DNA from: Pseudomonadota bacterium
Lineage (GTDB): Bacteria; Pseudomonadota; Alphaproteobacteria; Rhodobacterales; Rhodobacteraceae
Assembly: GCA_038533575.1 (NCBI GenBank)
Contig: JBCAYL010000001.1
Coordinates: 648,226 to 712,225, forward strand
Direction of reading: 5' to 3'
Length of the DNA: 64,000 bases
How positions within the stretch are numbered: the stretch's first letter is position 1; the number at the start of each line of letters is the position of its first letter. The notes beneath the pieces are model-generated. The model did not search any database. It was not told the DNA's origin and worked only from the letters and a program-made list of their open reading frames with translations. A program made the position numbers and the translations under genes. This document shows positions 33,753-42,694 of the stretch, in pieces.

Positions 33753-34259
33753 ATGGCCGAGATCAAAGACCCCGAGAACACGATCCTCATGGAGCTGAAG
33801 GGCGGCACCGTCACGATCGAGCTCCTGCCCGATGTGGCGCCCGAGCACGTCGCGCGGATGAAGGAGCTCGCGCGCGAAGGCGCCTATGACAACGTGGCGT
33901 TCCACCGGGTGATCGACGGGTTCATGGCGCAGACGGGCGACGTGGCCAACGGCAACATGGAGAAGGATTTCAACATCCGCATGGCCGGCACGGGCGGCTC
34001 CGAGAAGCCGGATCTGCCCGCCGAGTTCTCCAAGGTGCCCCATGCGCGCGGCTCGCTCGGCGCAGCACGGAGCCAGAACCCGAACAGTGCGAATTCGCAG
34101 TTCTTCATCAATTTCAAGGACAACGATTTCCTCAACGGCCAGTACACGGTCTACGGGCAGGTGATCGAGGGCATGGAGCACGTGGACGCGATCACGCGCG
34201 GCGAGCCGCCCATGAACCCGGACCGGATGATCTCGGTCAAGGTGGCCGCCGATGCGTAG
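33753..34259 (+). CDS. ppiB: Cytosolic peptidyl-prolyl isomerase (cyclophilin)
   Basis: 168-residue cyclophilin-type PPIase without signal peptide. Active-site segments: YDNVAFHRVIDGFMAQTGDV (Arg of the catalytic site), GSLGAARSQNPNSANSQFFI and NDFLNGQYTVYGQVIEGMEH. GGAGAG precedes the ATG. Its stop overlaps the start of a second, secreted cyclophilin by eight bases. Confidence 0.94.
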   Translation: MAEIKDPENTILMELKGGTVTIELLPDVAPEHVARMKELAREGAYDNVAFHRVIDGFMAQTGDVANGNMEKDFNIRMAGTGGSEKPDLPAEFSKVPHARGSLGAARSQNPNSANSQFFINFKDNDFLNGQYTVYGQVIEGMEHVDAITRGEPPMNPDRMISVKVAADA

Positions 34260-34800
34260 GCTTGCGCTCGCATTGAGCCTCCTCGCCGGGCCCGCCGCGG
34301 CCACGGGGATCGAGATCGACGTCGACGGCGCCCATGTGCAGGGCACCATCGCCATCGACCTCTTCGAAGAGGTCGCGCCCAACCACGTGGCCCAGATCAC
34401 CGCGCTCGCCGAGCAGGGGTTCTACGACGACGTGTATTTTCACCGTGTGATCGACGGCTTCATGGCGCAGACCGGAGACGGCGAATTCGGCACCGTGGGC
34501 GGCAACCTGCGGCGCGCGGGCACGGGCGGCTCTGATCTCGGCAACATCGACGCCGAGTTCTCCGATCTGCCCTTCGTGCGCGGCACCGTGGGCATGGCGC
34601 GCAGTCAGAGCCCCGACAGCGCCAATAGCCAGTTCTTCATCATGTTCGCCGAGGGAGACTTCCTCAACGGGCAGTACACGGTGGTGGGCGAAGTGACGGC
34701 GGGCCTCGACGTGCTCGACGGGATCAAGCGCGGTGACGGCTCCACGCTCCAGGTCACGGGCGAGCCGGATCACATGTCCGCAGTGCGTGTCACCGACTAA
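34252..34800 (+). CDS. Secreted peptidyl-prolyl isomerase (cyclophilin)
   Basis: 182-residue paralogue of the preceding gene with an N-terminal signal peptide (MRRLALALSLLAGPAAA, likely cleaved before TGIEI), so it is periplasmic. Catalytic segments YDDVYFHRVIDGFMAQTGDG and GMARSQSPDSANSQFFIMF are kept. Coupled to ppiB by an eight-base overlap, so the operon makes one cytosolic and one periplasmic isomerase. Confidence 0.92.
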   Translation: MRRLALALSLLAGPAAATGIEIDVDGAHVQGTIAIDLFEEVAPNHVAQITALAEQGFYDDVYFHRVIDGFMAQTGDGEFGTVGGNLRRAGTGGSDLGNIDAEFSDLPFVRGTVGMARSQSPDSANSQFFIMFAEGDFLNGQYTVVGEVTAGLDVLDGIKRGDGSTLQVTGEPDHMSAVRVTD

Positions 34801-34961
34801 CCTCTGCGCAATTGGCGTCTCCAAACGCCTTCGAAGATTATGAAAAGGCGTGCGCGCCCGGCGGCGGCCGGGGCGCACCACGGGTGTCACAAGCGCGTGT
34901 GCGGGCTAGGCGGAGCCGCGACATTCTGTCAGGTCTCTCCCGGTACTAGAGGAGACCCCCG

Positions 34962-35960
34962 ATGCCCCGCATGCTTCGCACACTCGCGCTCGCGTTCCTC
35001 CCGATCCTGCCTCAACCACTCCTTGCGCAGGCCCCTGCCGAGGCCGCCCCGCAGTTCTGGTCGGTGGAGTGGGGCGACACCGATTTTTCCACCAACACGC
35101 TCGAAAGCTGGACGGAAGTGATGTCCGGCGGGCCGCCGAAAGACGGCATTCCTTCCATCGAGAACCCCAACTTTCAGTCCGTCGCGGACGAGACCGAGAT
35201 CGGCAACCGGGAGCCCGTCATCACCGTGGAGATCGAAGGCGCGGTTCCCCGGGCCTATCCGATCCGCTACCTCACCTGGCATGAGATCGTGAATGACGAG
35301 GTGGCCGGCATCCCCATCGCCGTCACCTTCTGCCCGCTCTGCAATTCCGGCATCACCTTCGACCGTCGCGTGGCGGGCCGCGTGCTTGAATTCGGTGTCT
35401 CGGGAAAGCTCCGCAACTCCGACATGATCATGTATGACCGCCAGACCCAGAGCTGGTGGCAGCAGGCCGTGGGCGAAGGCATCGTGGGGGAGCTGACGGG
35501 GGTGGAGCTCGAAACGCTGCCGACCTGGATGGAGAGCTGGGCCGAATTCCGGGAGCGCAACCCCGAGGGAGCCGTCATGATGCGGCCCACGGGCTTCAAC
35601 CGGCCCTACGGCCAGAACCCCTACGTGAACTACGACAGCTCCAGCAGGCCCTTCCTCTACAATGGCGAGAACCCGCCCCATGGCATCAACCCCCTCGTGC
35701 GGGTCGTGCGCGTGGGAGACCGGGCCTGGCCGCTCACGCGGCTCTCCGAGGAGGGCGAGATCGTGGAGGCGGGTATCCGCATGACCTGGCGCGCAGGCCA
35801 GGCCTCTGCGCTCGACGCCCGTTCCATCGCCGAGAGCCGGGACGTGGGCACGGTGCGCGTCTTCGATGCCGAGACCGGCGAGAACCTCGCCCATGACGTG
35901 ATGTTCGCCTTTGCCTACCATGCCTTCTGGCCCGATGGGACGTGGATGCTCGGCTCCTAG
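34962..35960 (+). CDS. Exported DUF3179 protein
   Basis: 332 residues with a Sec signal (LRTLALAFLPILPQPLLAQA). The DUF3179 core is recognised by PRAYPIRYLTWHEIVNDEVA, the Cys motif VTFCPLCNSGITFDRRV, LRNSDMIMYDRQTQSWWQQA and PYGQNPYVNYDSSSRPF. The CPLC pair could bind metal or form a disulfide. Function unknown in the family. It stands alone between the cyclophilins and the SDR genes. Confidence 0.88.
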   Translation: MPRMLRTLALAFLPILPQPLLAQAPAEAAPQFWSVEWGDTDFSTNTLESWTEVMSGGPPKDGIPSIENPNFQSVADETEIGNREPVITVEIEGAVPRAYPIRYLTWHEIVNDEVAGIPIAVTFCPLCNSGITFDRRVAGRVLEFGVSGKLRNSDMIMYDRQTQSWWQQAVGEGIVGELTGVELETLPTWMESWAEFRERNPEGAVMMRPTGFNRPYGQNPYVNYDSSSRPFLYNGENPPHGINPLVRVVRVGDRAWPLTRLSEEGEIVEAGIRMTWRAGQASALDARSIAESRDVGTVRVFDAETGENLAHDVMFAFAYHAFWPDGTWMLGS

Positions 35961-36021
35961 TCTCGCTTGCATTCTCGGGGCGCTCCTTTAGCTCTGCGGC
36001 AATCGACGCGAAGGAGCCCCC

Positions 36022-36774
36022 ATGGAAATCAGAGCCAACTATCCCAGCCTCGTGGGCCAGACTGTGCTGCTCACGGGCGGCGCGTCGGGCATCGGCGCAG
36101 ACATCGTGCGCGGGTTCACCCAGCAGGACGCACGTGTCGGTTTCGTCGATTTCGACGCCGACGGGGCCGCCGCACGGGCCGAGGAAACTGGCGCCGCCTA
36201 CGAGGTGGCCGATCTTCGCGACATCGCCGCCCTCAAGCGCGCCTTCGCCAATCTCATCGCGCGTCTCGGGCCCCCGAAGGTGCTCGTCAACAACGCCGCG
36301 CGGGACGATCGCCACGGCTGGGAGACGGTGACGGAGGAATATTACGACGAGCGCATCGCTGCGAACCTGCGCCACATGTTCTTCGCCACGCAGGCCTGCG
36401 CGCCCGCGATGATCGAGGCCGGGCGGGGCGGCTCCATCGTCAACATGGGCTCCAACAGCTGGTGGGAGAGCTCTGGCGGCATGCCCGTCTACACGACCTC
36501 GAAGGCCGCCGTGCACGGTATGACGCGAAGCTTTGCCCGCGATCTGGGGCCACACCGCATCCGGGTGAACACCGTGGTGCCGGGCTGGATCATGACGGAC
36601 CGGCAAAAGGAGCTCTGGGTCACCGAGGACGCGCTGAAGGCGCATCTCGCCAACCAGTGCACGCCCGACCCGATCCAGCCTTCCGAGGTGGCCGAGATGG
36701 TGATGTTCCTCGCCTCGGACGCCGCAAGTGCCTGCACGGCGTCGAACTTCTTCGTCGAGGCTGGCAGCGTCTGA
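36022..36774 (+). CDS. Short-chain dehydrogenase/reductase
   Basis: 250-residue SDR. Cofactor motif LLTGGASGIGADIVRGF with Asp after the second strand (VDFDADGAA) suggests NAD preference. Active site: NNAARDDRHGWE, Ser in VNMGSNSWWESSGG, and YTTSKAAVHG (Tyr and Lys). C-terminus CTASNFFVEAGSV. Resembles sugar-type dehydrogenases, but the substrate is not determinable. A second SDR follows after 70 bases. Confidence 0.88.
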   Translation: MEIRANYPSLVGQTVLLTGGASGIGADIVRGFTQQDARVGFVDFDADGAAARAEETGAAYEVADLRDIAALKRAFANLIARLGPPKVLVNNAARDDRHGWETVTEEYYDERIAANLRHMFFATQACAPAMIEAGRGGSIVNMGSNSWWESSGGMPVYTTSKAAVHGMTRSFARDLGPHRIRVNTVVPGWIMTDRQKELWVTEDALKAHLANQCTPDPIQPSEVAEMVMFLASDAASACTASNFFVEAGSV

Positions 36775-36844
36775 CGCAACGGCGCGCTGGCTTGGGGCAG
36801 GGGCCCCGGCTAATTGACGCGCAGGTCAATTTCGGGAGGACACC

Positions 36845-37633
36845 ATGGCAGACGCGAAAGCCACATTCGATTTCACCGGCAAGAACGTCTTCGTCGTCGG
36901 CGGCACGTCGGGCATCAACCTCGGCATCGCCGAGGCCTATGCCGCAGCAGGCGCACGCGTGGCCGTCGCCTCCCGCAAGCAGGACAAGGTCGACGCCGCC
37001 GTGGCCAAGCTCGGCGATGGCGCGCTGGGCTATGCCTATGACGTGCGCAACTACGATGACGTCGCCGCGGGCTTTGCTGCCTTCGAAGAGGCGGCGGGCA
37101 AGATCGACGTGCTCGTCTCCGGCGCCGCCGGCAACTTCCCGGCCCCCGCCGTGGGCCTTTCTCCGAACGGCTTCAAATCCGTGGTCGACATAGACCTCAT
37201 CGGTACCTTCCACGTGATGCGCGCGGCCCATCAGCACCTCGCGCGGCCGTCTGCGATCATCAACATCTCCGCGCCGCAGGCGGTGCAGGCGATGCCGTTC
37301 CAGATCCATGTCTGCGCGGCCAAGGCCGGGGTCGACATGATTACCAAATGCCTCGCCATCGAATGGGGCGCGGAGGGAATCCGCGTGAACTCCGTGATCC
37401 CCGGTCCCATCGAAGGAACCGAGGGCATGGAGCGCCTCGCGCCGGGAGAAAAGATGAAGGCGGCGGTGAAGAAATCGGTGCCAATGAACCGCATGGGCAC
37501 GCCAGATGACGTGGCAGAGGTCTGCCTTTTTCTCGGGTCTGAGGCCGGTCGCTACGTCTCAGGCTCCATCATCGGGGCCGATGGCGGCTGGTCCATCGCC
37601 CGGGCGCGCATCGACCAACTCATGGGAATGTAA
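36845..37633 (+). CDS. SDR, probable 2,4-dienoyl-CoA reductase type
   Basis: 262 residues. The cofactor loop is GGTSGINLGIAEAYAAAG rather than the usual TGxxxGIG. The classical YxxxK is absent: the sequence is QIHVCAAKAGVDMITKCLAI, so Lys is present but Val replaces Tyr. This, with EWGAEGIRVNSVIPGPIEGT, is the pattern of 2,4-dienoyl-CoA reductases, which help oxidise polyunsaturated acyl-CoA. C-terminal GRYVSGSIIGADGGWSI is conserved. GGGAGG precedes the ATG. A strong terminator follows about 70 bases after the stop. Confidence 0.82.
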   Translation: MADAKATFDFTGKNVFVVGGTSGINLGIAEAYAAAGARVAVASRKQDKVDAAVAKLGDGALGYAYDVRNYDDVAAGFAAFEEAAGKIDVLVSGAAGNFPAPAVGLSPNGFKSVVDIDLIGTFHVMRAAHQHLARPSAIINISAPQAVQAMPFQIHVCAAKAGVDMITKCLAIEWGAEGIRVNSVIPGPIEGTEGMERLAPGEKMKAAVKKSVPMNRMGTPDDVAEVCLFLGSEAGRYVSGSIIGADGGWSIARARIDQLMGM

Positions 37634-37705
37634 CGAAAAACTTCTGCCCTAGGCTGAATTCCGCCTGAAATCACAACCTCAGGTATTCCTGACTTCCACG
37701 TCAAG

Positions 37706-37744
37706 CGCCGCGCAGGCATGCTACCTGCGCGGCGTTTATTTTTG
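37706..37744 (+). terminator. Intrinsic terminator after the second SDR gene
   Basis: 11-bp perfect stem (cgccgcgcagg with cctgcgcggcg), seven-base loop, then gtttattttt reduced to tttattttt after the stem. It lies 43 bases before the haloperoxidase start, so that gene needs a promoter downstream of it or readthrough. Confidence 0.85.
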
Positions 37745-37786
37745 CCGCGATCACATTTTCAGACGAACTCATTTTGGAGAAAAGTC

Positions 37787-39580
37787 ATGCCCAAGGACCG
37801 GATTGAATCCGCCTATCGCGTGCGTGTGGAAGCCGCCAATGCGGCCAAGAACAGGCACCATCCCCCCCACAAGGCCAACCGTGACGAGCAGCGCTATGCG
37901 TCCGTCCACTACGCCATGTCTTTCACCAAGGGTCTCGATCATGATGCCACCACCGGCCTCGTCGTCGATCCCACGCATTTCGACGCGTTCCGCACTTGCA
38001 TCGATGAAGGCTGGGTGGAGCCCTTCACCTCTCGTGTGCCCGTGCCCACTGATCCCGAATGCGGCCGCCGGAAGTGGGAAGCGCCCACAGCCGGGGTCGC
38101 CTACGATTTGCAGGGCCCCGATGCGCAGGCGGTCACGATGCCGCCGGCGCCGGAGCTCTGTTCGGACGAGTTGGCCTTCGAGATGGCAGAAGTCTACGAG
38201 ATCGCGCTCTTGCGCGATGTGCCGCTGACGAGCTTTGACGCGGGCGGCGGGGCCGGGGAGGCCGATATCGACGCCGCGCTCGGGCGCCTGAATGGCATGG
38301 ATTATGTGGCCAACGCGTTTCCCGGCCGTGCGCGCGCCAATGATGGCGGGCAGCTCACTCGGCAGACGATTTTCCGCGGCTCGAGCCCGGGTTGCGATCT
38401 CGGGCCGTACCTGTCGCAGTTCATGATCATGGGCAACGATACCCTCGCCGGGTCGTCGGTGGCCGATGGCTTCGTGTCCTACGGCGCGCAGCGGATCGAC
38501 CAGCGGGTGCCTGTGGCCATCCCCGGCCAGGATCACATGCAGCTCTGGCAGGATTGGCTCGACGTCCAGCAAGGGTTCGACGTGAACTCCGCCGGCAAGG
38601 GCAAGAACAACAAGCCCTGTTCCGCGGGGCAGAACTTCCAGGACGCGCCGCGCTTCATCTGCACACCGCGGGATCTCGCGACCTACGTGCACTACGACGC
38701 GCTCTACCAGGCCTACCTGAACGCGACGCTGATCCTGCTCGGGCACGGCGCGCCCTTCGATCCTGGCTTTGCCAAGCTTTCCGGCATGCGGGACATGTTC
38801 AATCCCATCACCAATGCCCGGGTGCCGCAGAATGCCGGGGGCTTTGCGCTCTATGGCGGGCCGCACATCCTGACGCTGGTGACGGAGGTGGCGACGCGGG
38901 CGCTCAAGGCCGTGCGATACCAGAAGTTCAACAATCACCTGCGCTTGCGCCCCGAAGCTCTCGCGGGTCGCGTGCATCGCGCGTCCGAGATCGACGCGGC
39001 GTTCCCGGCCACCTGCGGGGCCTTCGAGAAGCTCCACGAGCAGATGAAGGAGACGGTGCACGCGGTCAAAGACTTCAACAAGAAGACCTGTGGAGAGGCC
39101 ACCGCGCTTCTGCCGATGGCCTTCGCGGAAGGCTCGCCCATGCATCCGACCTACGGCGCGGGCCATGCCACCGTCGCGGGGGCCTGCACGACCATCGTGA
39201 AGGCCTATTTCGACACCGGCGCGGTGCTCGGCACGAAGAAGACCGACGACGGGTGTAGCGCCGGGCGCATCGGCTTTTTCCACGACATCGAGGAGGCGAT
39301 CCATTTTCAGACCGTGGACAAGGGAGAGGCGCTGGAGCGATGCGCGAGCCCGTGCCCGCTCACGCTGGAAGGGGAGCTCAACAAGCTCGCCGCCAATATC
39401 TCCATCGGACGTAACATGGCCGGGGTGCACTATTTCTCCGATTACTACGACAGCCTGCGCATGGGCGAGGCCATCGCCATCGGAATGCTTGAGGAACAAG
39501 CCCTGTGCTATCCGACCGATGACTTCGTGATGTCCATCCCGACTTTCGATGGAGACCTCGTCCGCATCGGGGCGAAGTAG
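37787..39580 (+). CDS. Vanadium-dependent haloperoxidase
   Basis: 597-residue enzyme of the algal/cyanobacterial vanadium haloperoxidase group (PAP2 fold), predicted to oxidise halide with hydrogen peroxide. The vanadate-site residues align: Lys380 and Arg388 in YQKFNNHLRLRPEAL, AGH with His460 in HPTYGAGHATVAGAC, and Arg542 plus catalytic-type His548 in IGRNMAGVHYFSDYYD. Ala458 replaces the Ser commonly seen before GH. No signal peptide is visible. ATG 37787 has TTGGAGAAAA upstream. A structured region and terminator follow the stop. Confidence 0.88.
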   Translation: MPKDRIESAYRVRVEAANAAKNRHHPPHKANRDEQRYASVHYAMSFTKGLDHDATTGLVVDPTHFDAFRTCIDEGWVEPFTSRVPVPTDPECGRRKWEAPTAGVAYDLQGPDAQAVTMPPAPELCSDELAFEMAEVYEIALLRDVPLTSFDAGGGAGEADIDAALGRLNGMDYVANAFPGRARANDGGQLTRQTIFRGSSPGCDLGPYLSQFMIMGNDTLAGSSVADGFVSYGAQRIDQRVPVAIPGQDHMQLWQDWLDVQQGFDVNSAGKGKNNKPCSAGQNFQDAPRFICTPRDLATYVHYDALYQAYLNATLILLGHGAPFDPGFAKLSGMRDMFNPITNARVPQNAGGFALYGGPHILTLVTEVATRALKAVRYQKFNNHLRLRPEALAGRVHRASEIDAAFPATCGAFEKLHEQMKETVHAVKDFNKKTCGEATALLPMAFAEGSPMHPTYGAGHATVAGACTTIVKAYFDTGAVLGTKKTDDGCSAGRIGFFHDIEEAIHFQTVDKGEALERCASPCPLTLEGELNKLAANISIGRNMAGVHYFSDYYDSLRMGEAIAIGMLEEQALCYPTDDFVMSIPTFDGDLVRIGAK

Positions 39581-39591
39581 GAAGCAATGGG

Positions 39592-39767
39592 CTCCTGACT
39601 GCGTCGCGCGGCCCGTTCACCCCGGGGGCAGCGGCGGAGGGTCAGGAGTGTGCCGGGGGGCACAGACCGTACGCCGCGCGACCACCACCCGTACGCAAGA
39701 CGTATGGACACGGTGGGTCGCCGGTCCCGCCCCGAGACCCGTAACACAGGTCCGGGGCGGGCGGTTT
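39592..39767 (+). ncRNA. Structured RNA candidate downstream of the haloperoxidase gene
   Basis: Four consecutive stem-loops in about 175 bases. H1 closes with ctcctgac/gtcaggag (39592-39599, 39641-39648). H2 is tgtgcc/ggcaca (39649-39664). H3 has outer arms 39678-39686 and 39712-39721 with an apical cgtacg/cgtatg hairpin. H4 is a terminator. The sequence CCGTACGC occurs twice (39668-39675, 39689-39696), and both copies could pair with cgtatgg, so alternative folding is possible. It may be a 3' UTR or an sRNA. No coding signal. Confidence 0.4.
39726..39767 (+). terminator. Intrinsic terminator after the haloperoxidase region
   Basis: 9-bp outer stem (cccgccccg with cggggcggg), one unpaired A, an inner gacc/ggtc stem, a nine-base loop, then cgg and four T residues. 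It ends the structured region after the haloperoxidase gene. Confidence 0.75.
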
Positions 39768-39825
39768 TGCCAGGCCGCCGCCCAGAGCCGCTCCGCGTCG
39801 AGTGATGTCTTAGGCTGGCCCGGAA

Positions 39826-39858
39826 ATGAAAAACGCCGCCCCGGCTGGGGCGGCGTTT
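39826..39858 (-). terminator. Intrinsic terminator of the BCCT transporter gene
   Basis: Perfect 12-bp stem (arms 39831-39842 and 39847-39858) with a four-base loop. On the minus strand it is followed by tttttcattt. It starts 22 bases after the transporter stop. Confidence 0.88.
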
Positions 39859-39880
39859 ACGTTGTCTCTGGCGAAGGCGC

Positions 39881-41572
39881 CTATTCGGCGACGACGGGCG
39901 CCTCCGGGTCCATCGTCGTCGGCACGCCTTGCCGCTCGCGGCGGGCATCGTTGTAGATCGCCTTCACCAGCGCGACCCCTTGCAGCACCATCACCACCGA
40001 GAAGGGCAGCGCCCCGATCACCATGGCCGTCTGGATCGCGCGCAGGCCGCCCGCCGGGTCGCTCTCCGTGGCGCCCGCGATAAGGAGGCCCGCTACGACC
40101 GCGCCGAGCGCGATACCCCAGAAGTAGATGTGGGGCCGTGCCTTCGGGCCTTCGTCGCCCGCCGCGTTGATCGTGTTGACGATCAGGACGGCGGAGTCCG
40201 CCGTGGTCACGAGGTAGGTGAGCAGGAGCACCACGATCACCATGGACATCAGGTAGCCCAGGATGCCCGGCAGCATGTAGACGACGGCGGCGAAGATCTT
40301 GTCGCCGTCCGGCGCGCTGTTGATGAGGCCGTTGGCCCCGCCGGTGAGCTCCAGGTCGATCGCCGTACCGCCGGCCCAGGTGAACCAGACAAAGCACATG
40401 AGCGAGGGCACGATGATCGCACCCAGCACGAATTCCCGGATCGTCCGACCCTTGGAGATGCGCGCCAAGAAGAGGCCCACGAAGGGCGCAAACGCGATCC
40501 ACCAGGCCCAGTAGAAGACGGTCCAGCCGCCTTGCCAGCCCTCGAGCTGCGTGGCGACCGAGCCTTCCACCCCGTCACCCTGCCAGACGGTGAACATCAT
40601 CGAGGGGAGCGCGACAAGATAGTCCCAGACCCCGAAGATGAGCGCCTGCAGGCCAAAGAACGTCGACCCGAAGAACAGGAAGAAGAGCAGGAGGAAGATC
40701 GAGAGCCCCATGTTGAGGTTCGAGAGCCACTTGATCCCCTTTCCAACGCCCGAGAGCGCCGAGAGCGTGGAAAGGCCCATGATCACGAAGATCGCCACGA
40801 GGACACCGGTCACATTGGCCGTGCCCGCCTCGTTGGTCAGGCCGCCGATGCCGATGCGCTGAAGCCCCGCCACGAATTGCTCCACGCCGAAGCCCAGCGT
40901 CTGCGCCACGCCGAGGATCGTCGCCACCACGGCTACGATATCGACGAGCGAGCCCAGCGGACCCGCAAGCGCCCGGCCGAAGAGCGGCGTGAGCGAGGAA
41001 CGCATGGTGAGCGGCAGCCCGCGGCGATAGCAGAAGAAGCCGAGCGCGAGGCCCGCGACCGCATAGGAGGCCCAGGCACCAAGGCCCCAATGCAGGAAGG
41101 ACCACTTGTAGGCGTTGCGGATGTTGTCCTCCGCGCCGCCGGTCGCGAGGCCCTTGATGACGTCGGGGTTGTTGCCGAAGTGGTAGACGGGCTCGGCCAC
41201 GGCCCAGGTGAGCATGCCCACCCCGATGCCCGCGCCGAACATCATGGAAAACCACGAGAAGTTGGAGAATTCGGGTGTGTCCCCATCGAGCCCGAGCTTG
41301 AGCCGCCCGGCCGCGGGCCAGAGCGCGAGGCCAAAGCACAGGATGATGAAGAACGCGACGATGTAGATGTACCAGGAGGCGGTGTTGGACAGGATGAAGC
41401 TGTTGATCGCGTTCAGAACCGTGCCGGCCTGCTCCGGGAAGACCACGGCCCAAACGACGAGGGCCGCGATGATGATCTTTGAAATGACTGCGACATTCTT
41501 GGAAAAACCCGAATAAAAACCGCTACTTGCGGTCTTGATATCGAGCTCCATGAGAGGAGGTTTGATGGACAT
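39881..41572 (-). CDS. BCCT family osmolyte/betaine transporter
   Basis: 563-residue inner-membrane transporter of the betaine-carnitine-choline family with about 12 TM helices. Signatures are PEFSNFSWFSMMFGAGIGVG (helix 3), GLATGGAEDNIRNAYKWSFL with HWGLGAWASYAVAGLALGFF (helices 4-5), and the substrate-site Trp-rich helix WTVFYWAWWIAFAPFVGLFL. Likely imports glycine betaine, choline, DMSP or related solutes with sodium. I chose ATG 41572 with GGGAG upstream; a second ATG at 41551 lies behind a pyrimidine-rich stretch. Confidence 0.92.
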   Translation of the reverse strand: MSIKPPLMELDIKTASSGFYSGFSKNVAVISKIIIAALVVWAVVFPEQAGTVLNAINSFILSNTASWYIYIVAFFIILCFGLALWPAAGRLKLGLDGDTPEFSNFSWFSMMFGAGIGVGMLTWAVAEPVYHFGNNPDVIKGLATGGAEDNIRNAYKWSFLHWGLGAWASYAVAGLALGFFCYRRGLPLTMRSSLTPLFGRALAGPLGSLVDIVAVVATILGVAQTLGFGVEQFVAGLQRIGIGGLTNEAGTANVTGVLVAIFVIMGLSTLSALSGVGKGIKWLSNLNMGLSIFLLLFFLFFGSTFFGLQALIFGVWDYLVALPSMMFTVWQGDGVEGSVATQLEGWQGGWTVFYWAWWIAFAPFVGLFLARISKGRTIREFVLGAIIVPSLMCFVWFTWAGGTAIDLELTGGANGLINSAPDGDKIFAAVVYMLPGILGYLMSMVIVVLLLTYLVTTADSAVLIVNTINAAGDEGPKARPHIYFWGIALGAVVAGLLIAGATESDPAGGLRAIQTAMVIGALPFSVVMVLQGVALVKAIYNDARRERQGVPTTMDPEAPVVAE

Positions 41573-41761
41573 GCGGACTCCCAACCTGTTGTTGTTGTGC
41601 CGCCAACACATCACAGGCTGATCGGTTCCCAAAGGAATTTCTCGAGATGCCCAAATTCTGGGCACCAAACGCGCTTGTCGTAGCCGGGCCGCGAGGGGGC
41701 CTGTCCGGTGCAAGACGCAGGCTTGATCTGGCAGCCCTCGGCCGGGCCGCCGGGCTCCGAC

Positions 41762-42508
41762 CTAGAGCTGGCGCAGGCTGTCGAGGACTGCGTCGAACGC
41801 GCCAGGATGGATGCCGGTATCTGCCCATTGGAGGAGGATGGTCACGGTCTCGTCGCCTGCCACATAGGCGCGGTAGATCAGCGCCATGTCGCCCTCGGGG
41901 AAGCTCTGCTGCCCCACCGTCTGCGCTGCGGAGCTGACCCCCGGCACGGTGATCGGCCCCGGCTCCGTGAGGAAGGTGACGTCAAAGCCCGCGATCTTCA
42001 TCATGAGCGGAGCTTCCTCGATGATACCCTGCATCACCAAGATGGGCAGGAGAGCGTCCGGCGCCTGGGTCGCCTGTGTGTAGACATGGGCGCGCAGCCC
42101 CGCGGGGCCGCCCGCGGCGTCGGAGGTGAAATTGGCGATGTTGGTGACCTCGCCCAAGGACGCGAAGCTGTCTCCCGCCGCGGAGATTTCTGCCGGTGTC
42201 ATCGCGCGCCAGCTCGTGGGGATCTGCATTTCGACATCGGCCAAGGGCAGCGTGACGGGCGTGAGTGCGCCGTCGAAGGCCGCCGCGCTTTCGCCGGAAA
42301 AGACATCGTCGAGGCCCGGGCCGCTCGCCTCGTCGCCGAAGATCACGAAGACGCCAGCCGCGCCCAGAAGCGCTGCGGCACCGATCCAGAGCTTCCAGTT
42401 CGTGCCCTTCCGTTTCCGCTCGGCGGGAGCGTGGGCCTTGGGCTGCTGCGGGCTGGGCCGCTTCGCCTCGATCCGGGCCAGTCGTTCCGCGAATTCCGTG
42501 CTGGGCAT
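41762..42508 (-). CDS. Single-pass membrane protein of unknown function
   Basis: 248 residues I do not recognise. N-terminal cytosolic tail rich in Pro/Lys/Arg (QQPKAHAPAERKRKGTNWK), one TM helix (LWIGAAALLGAAGVFVIFG, about residues 39-58), then an extracytoplasmic domain of about 190 residues with VTLPLADVEMQIPTSWRAMT and MALIYRAYVAGDETVTILLQ. Topology suggests a periplasmic domain anchored by its N-terminus. Upstream of the BCCT gene on the same strand, 189 bases away. Confidence 0.75.
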   Translation of the reverse strand: MPSTEFAERLARIEAKRPSPQQPKAHAPAERKRKGTNWKLWIGAAALLGAAGVFVIFGDEASGPGLDDVFSGESAAAFDGALTPVTLPLADVEMQIPTSWRAMTPAEISAAGDSFASLGEVTNIANFTSDAAGGPAGLRAHVYTQATQAPDALLPILVMQGIIEEAPLMMKIAGFDVTFLTEPGPITVPGVSSAAQTVGQQSFPEGDMALIYRAYVAGDETVTILLQWADTGIHPGAFDAVLDSLRQL

Positions 42509-42694
42509 GGTGCCTCCATCCAATCATCCAGTGCGCGCCGCGGTCCTTGCTGTCCGGGCCCGCGCGCCGCGTCAGTGCTCGCGCGTGGAATAGTGGTAAA
42601 AATCGGCGGAACTATGGCCCGTGGGCGCGGGATCGAAGCCAATCTGGACGAAGCCGTGGCGCTGGGGCAGGCTGACCCGAATGAGTGACCCCGG

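Noticed and set aside
37769-39499. Long antisense open frame (576 codons) opposite the haloperoxidase gene
   Set aside because: A mirror of a GC-rich coding gene; composition is His/Arg/Gly-rich with no motif, and the sense strand has a clear enzyme.
39929-41482. Long antisense open frame (517 codons) opposite the BCCT transporter
   Set aside because: Shadow frame of a membrane protein gene; extremely Arg/Glu/His-rich and without family signatures.
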